Below, piece after piece: positions 53,290 to 63,604 of a stretch of 64,000 nt of DNA. Origin of the DNA: Sphingomonas sp. PP-CC-1A-547 (lineage in GTDB: Bacteria > Pseudomonadota > Alphaproteobacteria > Sphingomonadales > Sphingomonadaceae); contig NZ_RAPZ01000012.1 of NCBI RefSeq assembly GCF_003610375.1, positions 434,001-498,000 of the forward strand. The letters run 5' to 3'. The notes beneath the pieces were generated by a model. The model had not been told where the DNA came from. It was given only the letters and a program-made list of their open reading frames with translations, and ran no database searches. The translations under genes and the position numbers were made by a program. How positions within the stretch are numbered: the first letter of the stretch is position 1; each line of letters begins with the position of its first letter.

Positions 53290-53327
53290 GAAAGGCCGTT
53301 GCCCCAACCAGGGCAGCGGCCTTTTCT
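53290..53327 (+). terminator. Intrinsic terminator after the outer-membrane gene
   Basis: AAAGGCCGTTGCCC pairs with GGGCAGCGGCCTTT, followed by TTCTC. About 110 bp after the stop; an extra smaller hairpin (CTTGCGCC / GGCGCAAG) stands at about 53188-53208. Confidence 0.85.
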
Positions 53328-53377
53328 CGGTTCAGCAAGCGTGCGCTCGCCGTCAAAAAACCAACATCCACATTGCC

Positions 53378-53482
53378 ACCACCCCGGCGAAGGCCGGGGC
53401 CCAATTGGAAAGGTGGATATAACGAAGCACATCGCGTCGTTATCGCCGTCCCCCAATTGGGCCCCGGCCTCCGCCGGGGCGG
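53378..53482. repeat. Palindromic repeat (third copy of the 37490 type)
   Basis: Starts CCACCCCGGCGAAGGCCGGG and carries CCCAATTGG in both arms as in the 37490 copy. It sits upstream of the TPP riboswitch. The rest of the 549-bp gap from 53178 holds a terminator, this repeat and the riboswitch. Confidence 0.88.
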
Positions 53483-53585
53483 AGCCTTATCGAGCGTTGC
53501 GATGATCATTGAACTTCGCACACCCAGCACCCAAGCCCCCAATTCCCCATTGCACCCCACCCCCAGCCCCCTATGCTCACCCCAC

Positions 53586-55643
<2,058 letters not shown>

Positions 55644-55647
55644 GATT

Positions 55648-56530
55648 TTGAGAATATCACAAAAAGCCTTGGATGAATGCGAGCCCTTGTTCCAAGGTTT
55701 TTTGGAGCACCGAGACATTATATCGATTTTTAGAAGCGATCTGTTTGATGCTGTTGGTGAGGATCGCGATCTATATTCTGAAACTGTACGCGTTCACCGC
55801 CTATCAATTTGATCTAGCGCTAGGAGCATACTGTCTATTAGTGAACGGGCTGGTGTGGGACTCGGAGATCGTGCTCCGTTCGTTTTATGAAACCGTCGTG
55901 AAGTTCTTCTTTTTGTCGACCGCTTCAACCGAAATTCGTGGCGGATTACTAAAAGAATTTTGGGAGGTGCTGCTTGCCATTTACGATGCCAAGGGCGCCG
56001 AAAAAGCAAAGTCGCCGGAAAAGCTTGCCCGCTCCCAAGGGCGCATCGATGATGCCCGTATTTTTGAGTTCTTGCAGCGCCCGGAAAACTTTTCAATTGA
56101 AGGGCCGGGTAACAGGCAATTCAGGAAGAGCGTTGAGCAAAAATGGTCGTTTTCTAAGATCGTTGATGTATTGAATAGGGGTGGTGATGGCCATCAGAAA
56201 ATATCACGGATCGATGCGATGTTTCATAATTATGGGATGGCCAGTCATCTATCTCACGCAAGCCCGAAGGTGTTCGATCTTCTAGAAGATCGTGCAACCC
56301 GAGGCGAGGATCTCGGTCTCTTGGAGGTCGCCCATGTGGGGCGAATGCTTTCCGATATTGTGTCGCTGACAGTTTTTTCTTTGCATCAAGTTCGGGTTTC
56401 GCTGTTGGGGATCATGCCAATGGCGGATATCCTGGTTAAGGCTTATTCTAGAATGTCGGATCTGACCAAGCCGTACCAAGAGGCCTTCCAGCGCTCACAA
56501 GATGATTTATATCGTGACCCGTCTCAGTAG
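55648..56530 (+). pseudogene. AT-rich unknown gene with probable frameshift
   Basis: Two overlapping frames look like one protein. Frame A starts TTG 55648 with GGAG 7 bases before it (in the end of thiC). It reads RISQKALDECEPLFQGFLEH and stops at 55810-55812. Frame B (55673-56530, 285 residues) reads FDLALGAYCLLVNGLVWDSE then VLRSFYETVVKFFFLST and continues to a normal C-terminus. A shift near 55790-55810 would join them. Base composition is much lower in GC than the neighbours. The helical pattern hints at a DUF5677-like protein, with low certainty. It could be a broken gene, or a gene starting at 55673. Confidence 0.5.
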
Positions 56531-56572
56531 GTCGCAATCTAAGCGGAGCTCTTTTGCAAGCGAATGCGCGAG

Positions 56573-56863
56573 TTACCGTTTTGGTAATTCCAGCGTTATT
56601 CGGGCCACATGCACGACCCGTACGATATCCACGCTGGCGCGCTCGACCCGATACAACACGAGGTAGTTGCCAACCGTAATGCTTCTTGCGCCAGCCCCGA
56701 TCTCAGGCCGAGCCGGACCACTTTCGGGATAGTCAGCCAGCCGAGCCATACTCGACGCAAGTCGCTCGACCAGTCGCGTTGCCGCATCGGGATCGTGCCG
56801 TGCGATATACAGCCATATGTCGTCGACATCGCGTATCGCCTGCGGGAGGCGACGGATCTTCAT
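56573..56863 (-). CDS. RelE/ParE-family toxin
   Basis: 96 residues with the ParE/RelE fold: KIRRLPQAIRDVDDIWLYIA, AATRLVERLASSMARLADYPESG, NYLVLYRVERASVDIVRVVH. Its start overlaps the upstream antitoxin by 4 bases. ParE-type toxins poison gyrase; RelE-type ones cleave mRNA. The sequence resembles the ParE side more. It forms a type II TA pair with the RHH protein at 56860. Confidence 0.85.
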   Translation of the reverse strand: MKIRRLPQAIRDVDDIWLYIARHDPDAATRLVERLASSMARLADYPESGPARPEIGAGARSITVGNYLVLYRVERASVDIVRVVHVARITLELPKR

Positions 56864-57225
56864 CCGTGCTTGCGAACCGCCTCACCAGACCGGCCACTGC
56901 GGCGTGCGATATCTGCGGCATTGAAATTGCCGTCGACGGGAGGGCCACTGCCGATACCCTGAGCCCAGGACCGGCGCAGGGCACCAAGCGTATCGTCGTC
57001 GCGATCTCGGCGCGCAGTCATGTCCGCCATCGAGTCGTCAGCCGGTTTCGATGCAAGGCCGTCCTCGATCGCAGCATTCGACGGCGCTAGTTTCCTAGCA
57101 TCATCCATGTTGCGCGTAACAAGATCAGCGACATAGGCGTCAAGACTATCATAGCGACCTTCGGCGACTTGCCGCTCGGCCCAAGCCATCAGCTCGTCAG
57201 GAAGGTCTACACTATTCTGTGCCAT
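56860..57225 (-). CDS. ParD-like (RHH) antitoxin
   Basis: 121 residues. The N-terminus MAQNSVDLPDELMAWAERQV and RYDSLDAYVADLVTRNMDDA form a ribbon-helix-helix DNA-binding domain. The C-terminal tail, disordered and charged, would bind the toxin. It is longer than a typical ~80-residue ParD. It overlaps the toxin gene by 4 bases. Confidence 0.82.
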   Translation of the reverse strand: MAQNSVDLPDELMAWAERQVAEGRYDSLDAYVADLVTRNMDDARKLAPSNAAIEDGLASKPADDSMADMTARRDRDDDTLGALRRSWAQGIGSGPPVDGNFNAADIARRSGRSGEAVRKHG

Positions 57226-57264
57226 GTCCGATCCTATGCATTTGCGGGGTACGCGACAAGCACA

Positions 57265-57531
57265 TCAATAATGATACCTGCACTGCGCGACCTGCAACGT
57301 CTGCGCATCGCCGCTTCCCGTCACGCGGTACACGAGTCGGTGCTCGTGGCTGATCCTGCGCGACCACCAGCCCGACAGATTGCCGCCGAGCGGTTCGGGT
57401 TTGCCCGTACCTTTGAAGGGATGGCGTCGGCATTCCTCGATCAGCACGTGCAACTTGTCGACCAGTTTCGCGTCATGATCCTGCCAGTGACGATAGTCCT
57501 CCCAAGCCGTAGGCCAGAAGGCTACGTTCAC
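57265..57531 (-). CDS. yoeB: YoeB-family toxin (Txe/YoeB)
   Basis: 88 residues: VAFWPTAWEDYRHWQDHDAKLVDKLHVLIEECRRHPFKGTGKPEPLGGN...SGWWSRRISHEHRLVYRV. Matches YoeB, the ribosome-bound mRNA interferase. The catalytic pattern EHRLVYR and C-terminal HY are present. The start overlaps the YefM-type antitoxin by 4 bases. Confidence 0.92.
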   Translation of the reverse strand: MNVAFWPTAWEDYRHWQDHDAKLVDKLHVLIEECRRHPFKGTGKPEPLGGNLSGWWSRRISHEHRLVYRVTGSGDAQTLQVAQCRYHY

Positions 57532-57776
57532 GGAAAAGGAACTGCTTCTGCATCGTTAGTCTCGAACCCACGGACCGCTTCCAGCAACCGTTCGGCGTTC
57601 TTGGGCGAGCGCAACAGATAGAGCGTCTCCTCCATCCCGGCCCATTCGCTCGCCGAGATCAGCACGACATTCTCGCCGCGTTGCCGCGTAATCATCACGG
57701 GGGCCCGGTCCGCCGCGACCTTGTCGATCACGGACTTCAGGTTCTCGCGCGCTTCGGAATAGGTCACCGTCTGCAT
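57528..57776 (-). CDS. yefM: YefM/Phd-family antitoxin
   Basis: 82 residues: VTYSEARENLKSVIDKVAADRAPVMITRQRGENVVLISASEWAGMEETLYLLRS, the Phd/YefM DNA-binding fold. Start ATG 57776 (MQTVTYSEA). The frame opens upstream to 57848, but that covers the operator region. It represses its own operon with YoeB through the operator at 57787. Confidence 0.92.
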   Translation of the reverse strand: MQTVTYSEARENLKSVIDKVAADRAPVMITRQRGENVVLISASEWAGMEETLYLLRSPKNAERLLEAVRGFETNDAEAVPFP

Positions 57777-57786
57777 GAATGAAATA

Positions 57787-57804
57787 TGGACAATATTTTG
57801 TCCA
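57787..57804. promoter_or_regulatory. Operator palindrome of the yefM-yoeB operon
   Basis: TGGACAATATTTTGTCCA: perfect 7-bp arms TGGACAA / TTGTCCA around TATT, lying 11 bases upstream of the yefM ATG. Its AT-rich centre overlaps a likely -10 region. YefM-YoeB autorepression there is inferred. Confidence 0.75.
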
Positions 57805-57921
57805 ATGTCAACCATGCGCGGCTGTCGTGAAGGATGCCCCCGCGCCACACCCTCTCCACAAAAAGTCCAACAGCCCGGGCAAACGCTGTCCTACACGCCG
57901 CCCGCCTGATCCGCTCCGACC

Positions 57922-58776
57922 ATGACCAAACCCACGCGCACGCGCGCTCGCCGCGATGTCATGCCCGACATCGCCCCCGCTATCGAACCGGCCACTCCCG
58001 AGCCAACCGCACAGACCACCGCGATGACCATCATCGAGGCGGAGCACCTCCCGACGGTCGAGGACTTCGACCTCGCCGAGTATGACTGGGTGCCGGTCCG
58101 GCGGAAGGTGCGGCACGATGGCTGGACGGTCGCGACGCAGCAGGCGTTCATCGGCGTGCTCGTGGATACCGGCTCGGTCACGCAGGCCGCGCGCGAGGTG
58201 AACATGTCGGCGACCTCTTGCTACCGCCTGCGCCGCGCGGCCGATGGCGCGGCGTTCGCAGCGGCGTGGGATGCGGCGGTGCAGACCGCGTCGCTGCGGC
58301 TGGTCGATCTCGCCTTCGACCGCGCGATCAACGGATCGCCCGAGCCGGTGTTCGACCGCGACGGCAACCGCGTTGGCCAGCGCGTCCGTTACAACGATCG
58401 CCTGCTGATGTTCCTCCTGCGGGCGCACCACCCTGATCGTTATCGCACCCCCGGCCAGTCGCCTGCGCCGGCGCCCATCCCGGTACCGCCGGTCGAGGCC
58501 ACGCTCGCCGCGCTCGCGCCGCCGATGCCCGCCGAACCGCACCGCCTGATGGCTCCCGAGGCGCTGGTGATGGCGCTCGAAGTCGCCGATATCCGCGCCG
58601 AACCCATCGCCCAGCGCCGTCCCGCGTCAACCGGTTCCGCACCGTCCGTCCAGACGTTCGAGGCGCAACTCGCCGCCGCGAAGGCGACGATCCCGCCCAA
58701 ATATCCCGAGAGGGTTCGCGTCCAGGAGGGTGAGGATGACCATGAAGGTCCCGGCCGGCGCCGTTTCCGAGCGTAA
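57922..58776 (+). CDS. HTH-containing protein, unknown
   Basis: 284 residues. A disordered N-terminal part is followed by DWVPVRRKVRHDGWTVATQQ and a helix-turn-helix-like segment (VLVDTGSVTQAAREVNMSATSCYRLRRA), then AAFAAAWDAAVQTASLRLVDLAFDRAINGS. The C-terminus is Pro/Ala-rich and charged. The segment resembles the DNA-binding part of a small phage-terminase-like or transposase-like protein common in sphingomonads. It stands next to the TA modules. No defined function. Confidence 0.6.
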   Translation: MTKPTRTRARRDVMPDIAPAIEPATPEPTAQTTAMTIIEAEHLPTVEDFDLAEYDWVPVRRKVRHDGWTVATQQAFIGVLVDTGSVTQAAREVNMSATSCYRLRRAADGAAFAAAWDAAVQTASLRLVDLAFDRAINGSPEPVFDRDGNRVGQRVRYNDRLLMFLLRAHHPDRYRTPGQSPAPAPIPVPPVEATLAALAPPMPAEPHRLMAPEALVMALEVADIRAEPIAQRRPASTGSAPSVQTFEAQLAAAKATIPPKYPERVRVQEGEDDHEGPGRRRFRA

Positions 58777-58812
58777 CTTTATCGTGACCTTTGGCGCCGC
58801 CCATCTCCCAAC

Positions 58813-59112
58813 CTACCGCTTCCGAACGAACTCCGCGCGCAGCACCAGCCCCTTGATCCCTTCGTACCGGCAGTCGATTTCCTGCGCGTCGCCGGTCAGC
58901 CGGATCGACTTGATCAACGTCCCGCGCTTCAACGTCTGCCCCGCGCCCTTCACGGTCAGGTCCTTGATCAGCGTCACCTGGTCGCCGTCCGCCAGCACGT
59001 TGCCAACCGAATCCCGCACCACGACCACGCCGTCGTCCGCCGCCACCGCGGTCGCAGCACCGCCCGCAACCCACTCGCCGGTCGCTTCGTCGTAAGTGTA
59101 TTCGTCGCTCAT
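58813..59112 (-). CDS. PhnA-domain protein (YjdM-like), short form
   Basis: 99 residues. The PhnA domain is plain: [44 protein letters not shown] and [12 protein letters not shown]. The N-terminal zinc-ribbon cysteines of Escherichia coli YjdM are absent; only the [10 protein letters not shown] trace remains. Despite the old name, a phosphonate role is not established. The start overlaps the ung stop by 4 bases. Confidence 0.85.
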   Translation of the reverse strand: MSDEYTYDEATGEWVAGGAATAVAADDGVVVVRDSVGNVLADGDQVTLIKDLTVKGAGQTLKRGTLIKSIRLTGDAQEIDCRYEGIKGLVLRAEFVRKR

Positions 59113-59807
59113 CGGTCGGTCTCCGGCAGCGCCCAGTCGATCGGAGCACGCCCATGGGTTTCGAGAAAATCATTGGCCCTGCTGAACGGCCGCGATCCGA
59201 AGAACCCGGTCCGCGCGGCCAGCGGCGAAGGATGCGCCGACTGGATCACCAGATGCCGCCCGCCCTTCGCCACATCATCGACGAACGCCGCCTTCTTCTG
59301 CGCATACGCCCCCCACAGCAGGAACACGACCGGTTTGTCCTGCGCGTTCACCGCCGCGATGACCGCATCGGTAAACCGCTCCCACCCGCGCTTCTGGTGC
59401 GACGCCGCCTCGCCCATCCGCACGCTCAGCACCGCGTTGAGCAACAGCACGCCCTGCGCCGCCCAATGATCGAGCATGCCATGGCGGGCCCGCGGGATTC
59501 CGAGATCCGCCTCCAGCTCCTTGTAGATATTCACTAGGCTAGGCGGCGTCCGCACCCCCTCCCGCACCGAGAAGCTCAGCCCATGCGCCTGCCCCTCGCC
59601 GTGATACGGATCCTGCCCAAGTATCACGACCCGCACCTGATCGAGCGGCGTCAGCTCCAGCGCCCGAAACCGGTCCGCATCCTCCGGAAACACCCGAGCC
59701 CCCGCCGCTCGCTCGCCCTCCAGAAACGCATCGAGCGCGCGCATGTACGGCGCCTCGAACTCGGCAGCGAGTGCCTGCCAGCTTGCGGGGAGAGGATGAT
59801 CGATCAT
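59109..59807 (-). CDS. ung: Uracil-DNA glycosylase
   Basis: 232 residues. Catalytic water-activating loop [21 protein letters not shown], uracil-binding [22 protein letters not shown], and the HPSPLAAR active-site histidine block. It removes uracil from DNA. ATG 59807 ([11 protein letters not shown]) is the best start; the frame opens 12 residues further upstream. The gene pairs with the PhnA-domain gene. Confidence 0.95.
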   Translation of the reverse strand: MIDHPLPASWQALAAEFEAPYMRALDAFLEGERAAGARVFPEDADRFRALELTPLDQVRVVILGQDPYHGEGQAHGLSFSVREGVRTPPSLVNIYKELEADLGIPRARHGMLDHWAAQGVLLLNAVLSVRMGEAASHQKRGWERFTDAVIAAVNAQDKPVVFLLWGAYAQKKAAFVDDVAKGGRHLVIQSAHPSPLAARTGFFGSRPFSRANDFLETHGRAPIDWALPETDR

Positions 59808-59855
59808 CCCCGCCGCATGTCGGACAGGGCAGGGGAATGTCAATCGCCCCTCCTG

Positions 59856-59940
59856 TTGTTCCCCCGCGAAGGCGGGGGCCCAGGATCTCGCAGGACAACG
59901 CCCGTAACCCGGGACCCCCGCCTCCGCGGGGGAACCGGAT
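59856..59940. repeat. Palindromic repeat between ung and aguB
   Basis: TTCCCCCGCGAAGGCGGGGG ... ACCCCCGCCTCCGCGGGGGA, related to the 25418 type with a longer core. It is placed between divergent genes and overlaps the likely promoter region of aguB. Confidence 0.8.
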
Positions 59941-59986
59941 CACCAAAGGCTCGCACAACCCGAACCGCTCTCTTATATGCGCCGCC

Positions 59987-60835
59987 ATGACCGAGATCAC
60001 CGTCGCCGCGCTGCAGCTGGGCTTCACGCCCAACATCGACCGCAACATCGCCAACGTGTCGCGCCTCGTCCACGAGGCCGCCGCGAAAGGCGCGCAGGTG
60101 ATCCTGCCCCCCGAGCTGTTCGAAGGCGAGTATTTTTGCCGCGTCGAGGACGAGGGCCTGTTCGCCAACGCCGCCCCGGTAGGCGAGCACAAGGCAGTAC
60201 TCGCGATGCAGGCGCTCGCCGAAGCGCTCAAGGTCACCATCCCGACCAGCTTCTTCGAGACGGACGGCCCGCACCACTATAACAGCTTGGCCATGATCGG
60301 CCCCGACGGCAACGTGCAGGGCGTCTACCGCAAGAGCCATATCCCCGACGGCCCCGGCTATGAGGAAAAGTTCTACTTCCGCCCCGGCAACACCGGCTTC
60401 AAGGTCTGGCCGCACCCTGCCGGGAAGCTAGGCGTCGGCGTCTGCTGGGACCAGTGGTATCCGGAGACAGCCCGCGCGATGATGCTGATGGGTGCCGAAG
60501 TGTTGTTCTACCCGACCGCGATAGGCAGCGAGCCGCATGATACCTCGCTCGACACCGCCCGGCTCTGGCGTCGCGCCATGGTCGGCCACGCGGTCAGCAA
60601 CGTCGTGCCTATCGTCGCCGCCAACCGCGTCGGCGTCGAGCACGGCCAGACCTTCTACGGCACCAGCTTCATCGCCGACGAGCGCGGCGACATCCTCGCC
60701 GAACTCGGCCGCGACGACGAGGGCGTGATCACCGCGACGATCGACCTCGACATCGTCAAGCGCCACCGCGCCGCCTTCGGCTTCTTCCGCGACCGTCGGC
60801 CGGATCTGTACGGCCGTCTGGTCCAGGACATCTGA
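59987..60835 (+). CDS. aguB: N-carbamoylputrescine amidase
   Basis: 282 residues of the nitrilase fold with the Glu-Lys-Cys triad: LPPELFEGEYFC, VYRKSHIPDGPGYEEKF, and LGVGVCWDQWYPETARA. The IPDGPGY and FRPGNTGF segments point to AguB, which makes putrescine from N-carbamoylputrescine. No agmatine deiminase (aguA) is seen within this window, at least to 64 kb. ATG 59987 gives the family N-terminus. Confidence 0.9.
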   Translation: MTEITVAALQLGFTPNIDRNIANVSRLVHEAAAKGAQVILPPELFEGEYFCRVEDEGLFANAAPVGEHKAVLAMQALAEALKVTIPTSFFETDGPHHYNSLAMIGPDGNVQGVYRKSHIPDGPGYEEKFYFRPGNTGFKVWPHPAGKLGVGVCWDQWYPETARAMMLMGAEVLFYPTAIGSEPHDTSLDTARLWRRAMVGHAVSNVVPIVAANRVGVEHGQTFYGTSFIADERGDILAELGRDDEGVITATIDLDIVKRHRAAFGFFRDRRPDLYGRLVQDI

Positions 60836-60842
60836 CCCGTCG

Positions 60843-60965
60843 ATCCTCCCCCGCCAGGGGGAGGTGGCGCGAAGCGACGGAGGGGGAGGACACGAAACAG
60901 ATGTTTCTCCTTACCTCCCCCTCCGTCTGGCAAGTGCCAGCCACCTCCCCCTGGCGGGGGAGGAT
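60843..60965. repeat. 125-bp palindromic repeat copy 4
   Basis: Same ends as 21843, 25246 and 44736 (ATCCTCCCCCGCC ... GGCGGGGGAGGAT). The inner part is reversed in orientation compared with the 21843 copy: the CTTGCCAG-type arm lies on the right here. Confidence 0.88.
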
Positions 60966-60972
60966 CGAGGGA

Positions 60973-61548
60973 TCAGAACCAGGCCAGCCCAGCCAACACC
61001 GCCCCCACCAGCGCAGCCGCCCCCGCGACCCAAAGCAACCACCGCCGCCCGGTAAGCGCCGTGATCGACGCCAGCGCGATCGCCACCTGGATCGCGGTCA
61101 CCGCCAGCGCCAGCTTCGTATGGGGCCGCAGCGCCTCGTCCGACTCGCCATCCGCCGCCGCCGAGCGCCGATCGAGTGTCTCCGCTTCCCGCTTCAACGC
61201 CGTCCCCCGCGCCTTGTACCGCGCGATATTCGCCCGGTGCGTCGCCATCTGAGTCGCACCGAACCCCGGCGGCGCGAGATCGACCTCCATCTGCGCGATG
61301 TGCCGCTTCAAATCCTCCGCCTGGTAATAGCCCCACGCATCCGACGCCTGCGCCTTGATCAGCACCGCCTCGTTCTTGTGCAGAAGCGCCTCGTTCTGCG
61401 TATGCCCGCCGAGGAAGCTGGTCACCGCCGCCAGCGTCGCCAGGATCGCGGTGAACAATGCGATCCGCTGGTCGAACGCTTCCCCGCCGGCCGCGCGTTC
61501 CTCCGATAGCTGCTCATGCAACCCGCGCACTTCGAAATCATCGTCCAT
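60973..61548 (-). CDS. DUF4337-family membrane protein
   Basis: 191 residues. Two N-terminal and C-terminal hydrophobic regions (ALFTAILATLAAVTSFLGG; LALAVTAIQVAIALASITAL and LLWVAGAAALVGAVLAGLAW) flank a charged helical stretch (YQAEDLKRHIAQMEVDL). Function unknown; only the family match is reported. An AGG-type ribosome binding site is weak. Confidence 0.75.
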   Translation of the reverse strand: MDDDFEVRGLHEQLSEERAAGGEAFDQRIALFTAILATLAAVTSFLGGHTQNEALLHKNEAVLIKAQASDAWGYYQAEDLKRHIAQMEVDLAPPGFGATQMATHRANIARYKARGTALKREAETLDRRSAAADGESDEALRPHTKLALAVTAIQVAIALASITALTGRRWLLWVAGAAALVGAVLAGLAWF

Positions 61549-61616
61549 ACTCGTCGCTCTGGCCCTCCGCGCGTGACTGGACCCTGATGATCGAGTGACA
61601 TATTCGTCAGCGCGCC

Positions 61617-62654
61617 ATGATCCGCCCTCGCTCGATACTGCTCGCGCTCACGCTTCTCGCCGGTTGCGCGACGCCGTCGACAAAGACCTTTCCGCTGAGC
61701 AATCACTTCGACGGCGAACGCTTCTTCAACCCCGACGGCGTGCAGGGCAGCACCGGCGAGCAGAAGCAGGGCCCGGTCGCGCTGCTCCGCAATCTGGTGA
61801 AGCCACCCTACCGCACCTGGCCCCAAGTCCCCGTCACCCCGACGCGCCCGCCCGCCCGGGTCGAAGGCCAACCGATGCGCGTCACCTGGATCGGCCATTC
61901 GACCGTGCTGGTGCAGACCCAGGGACTCAACATCCTGACCGATCCGATGTGGCTCGAGCGCTCGTCCCCGGTCCAGTTCGTCGGCGTCAAGCGCGTTCGC
62001 GAACCCGGCGTGCGTCTCGCGGACCTGCCGAAGATCGACCTCATCCTGCTCAGCCACGACCACCGCGATCATCTCGACATAACCGCGATGCGACGGCTCT
62101 GGCACCGCGACAAGCCGCTGATAGTGACCGGCCTCGGCAACGACCAGATCCTAGCGCGCAGCGGCATCCATGCGGTCGCGCGCGACTGGGGCGGCCGGGT
62201 GACGCTACGTCCCGGCATCGACGTGATCGTCGACCGCGCGCACCACTGGAGCGAATACGACCCCGGCGACCGCGACAAGACGCTCTGGGCTGGCTTCACC
62301 GTGACGCTGCCCGGCGGCAACCTCTATTTCGCAGGCGACACCGGCCCCGGCGACATGCGCTGGGCAACCGAAGCGCGCGCAGCCGGCCCGGTCCGCCTCG
62401 CGATTCTCCCGGTCGGCGCCTATCATTTCGCAGGCCACGAAACCGACAACCACATCGGCCCGGACCAGGCGGTGACCGCGTTCGAACAACTCGGCGCGGC
62501 CTATGCGATCGGCGTCCACTGGGGAACGTTCGAGCTGACGTCCGAGGGGATCAACGAACCCCCCGACCGCCTCCGCGCGGCGCTGCTACGCGAACACATT
62601 CCCATCAGCCGCTTCCGCACGCCCGTCGCCGGCGAGGCTTGGGTGATCGAGTAG
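61617..62654 (+). CDS. MBL-fold metallo-hydrolase
   Basis: 345 residues. Signal or lipobox-like start (LLALTLLAGCATPST, possible lipoprotein). Metallo-beta-lactamase motifs: TWIGHSTVLVQ, LSHDHRDHLD (HxHxDH), FAGDTGPGD, and the final HWGTFELTSEG. The pattern resembles NAPE-PLD/UlaG-type hydrolases. Substrate unknown. Confidence 0.85.
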   Translation: MIRPRSILLALTLLAGCATPSTKTFPLSNHFDGERFFNPDGVQGSTGEQKQGPVALLRNLVKPPYRTWPQVPVTPTRPPARVEGQPMRVTWIGHSTVLVQTQGLNILTDPMWLERSSPVQFVGVKRVREPGVRLADLPKIDLILLSHDHRDHLDITAMRRLWHRDKPLIVTGLGNDQILARSGIHAVARDWGGRVTLRPGIDVIVDRAHHWSEYDPGDRDKTLWAGFTVTLPGGNLYFAGDTGPGDMRWATEARAAGPVRLAILPVGAYHFAGHETDNHIGPDQAVTAFEQLGAAYAIGVHWGTFELTSEGINEPPDRLRAALLREHIPISRFRTPVAGEAWVIE

Positions 62655-62904
62655 CTTCCAATCCCGGAGTTACACAGGAGCCCGCCGTTCACACCTCCCC
62701 GGCGGAGGCCGGCGCCTAGCTGGGAAACGCCTGTCGTGAGCGCGGGACGATGGCGGGCACGAGCCCGGTCGACCACAGGGTTGCCGATACGGGATGCTGG
62801 TCGTCGGTCGAGGTCACGATGCATCCTCATCGAAGGGCAGGGTCCGTGCCGACCGTTTCGCGAACGGCGCCTGCACGGTCCTGGCAGCGGGCCCTCCCGT
62901 TCGA
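62655..62904. other. Intergenic gap with degenerate repeat
   Basis: 250 bp between the MBL gene and the alpha/beta hydrolase (convergent). A degenerate fragment of the 37490-type repeat (CTCCCCGGCGGAGGCCGGCG) stands near 62696. No gene is visible. Confidence 0.5.
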
Positions 62905-63564
62905 TCAGCCGGTCTTCAGCCACTGGCGGAGCAGTGCGGTGACTTCGCCGGGACGCTCCATCGGTGCGAGGTGGCCGCAGGAGCGCAGCATGTGGAACCG
63001 CGAGCCCTCGATCCGTGCACTCAGCGCGCGTGCGTCGTCGGGGGTGCAGATCAGGTCGCGGTCGCCGACGGCCACCAGTGTGGGAACGTGGATCGCGGCG
63101 ATCGCCTCGCTGATGTCGGGGCGAGCCAACAGCGCGCGTTGCTGGCGTTCGAAGACGGTCTGGCCGACGCGTTCCGCCATCGCCTGTGCGGGGCCGGCGA
63201 CGATCGCGGTCAGGCGCGGGTCGGCGTGCGGCGCGGTGGCGAGCAGGCCCTGGCCGACGACGGTGCGCGGGCGGACCTCCATCGACGCGCGCGTGCCGAA
63301 CAGCGCGATCCGCTCGATACGGTCGGGGGCTTGCCGCACCATCTCCATCGCGACGTAGCCGCCGAGGCTGACGCCCGCGACCGCGAACCGCGGCGGCGCG
63401 CTGGCGAGAACGCGCGCGGCCATTTCGGACAGCGTATCGTCCTGCGACAGGTCGCCGAAATCGACCTGTGCGACGGCGGCGAGGTCGACGATCTGGCGCG
63501 CCCAGAGCTGCCCGTCGCAGCCCATCGCGGGGAGCAGCATCAACGGTGTACGCGGTCGGATCAT
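62905..63564 (-). CDS. Alpha/beta-fold hydrolase
   Basis: 219 residues. LMLLPAMGCDGQLWARQ, nucleophile elbow AGVSLGGYVAMEM (GxSxG), IERIALFGTRAS, LVAVGDRDLICTPDDA (catalytic Asp) and RSCGHLAPME (catalytic His). Substrate unknown. ATG 63564 has GGAG 7 bases upstream; a GTG at 63603 is a longer option, close to the stop of the next gene on the strand. Confidence 0.85.
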   Translation of the reverse strand: MIRPRTPLMLLPAMGCDGQLWARQIVDLAAVAQVDFGDLSQDDTLSEMAARVLASAPPRFAVAGVSLGGYVAMEMVRQAPDRIERIALFGTRASMEVRPRTVVGQGLLATAPHADPRLTAIVAGPAQAMAERVGQTVFERQQRALLARPDISEAIAAIHVPTLVAVGDRDLICTPDDARALSARIEGSRFHMLRSCGHLAPMERPGEVTALLRQWLKTG

Positions 63565-63604
63565 GCGGAAGCTCCGGTAGCGGCGGGTTGCGGGGATGCT
63601 CACC

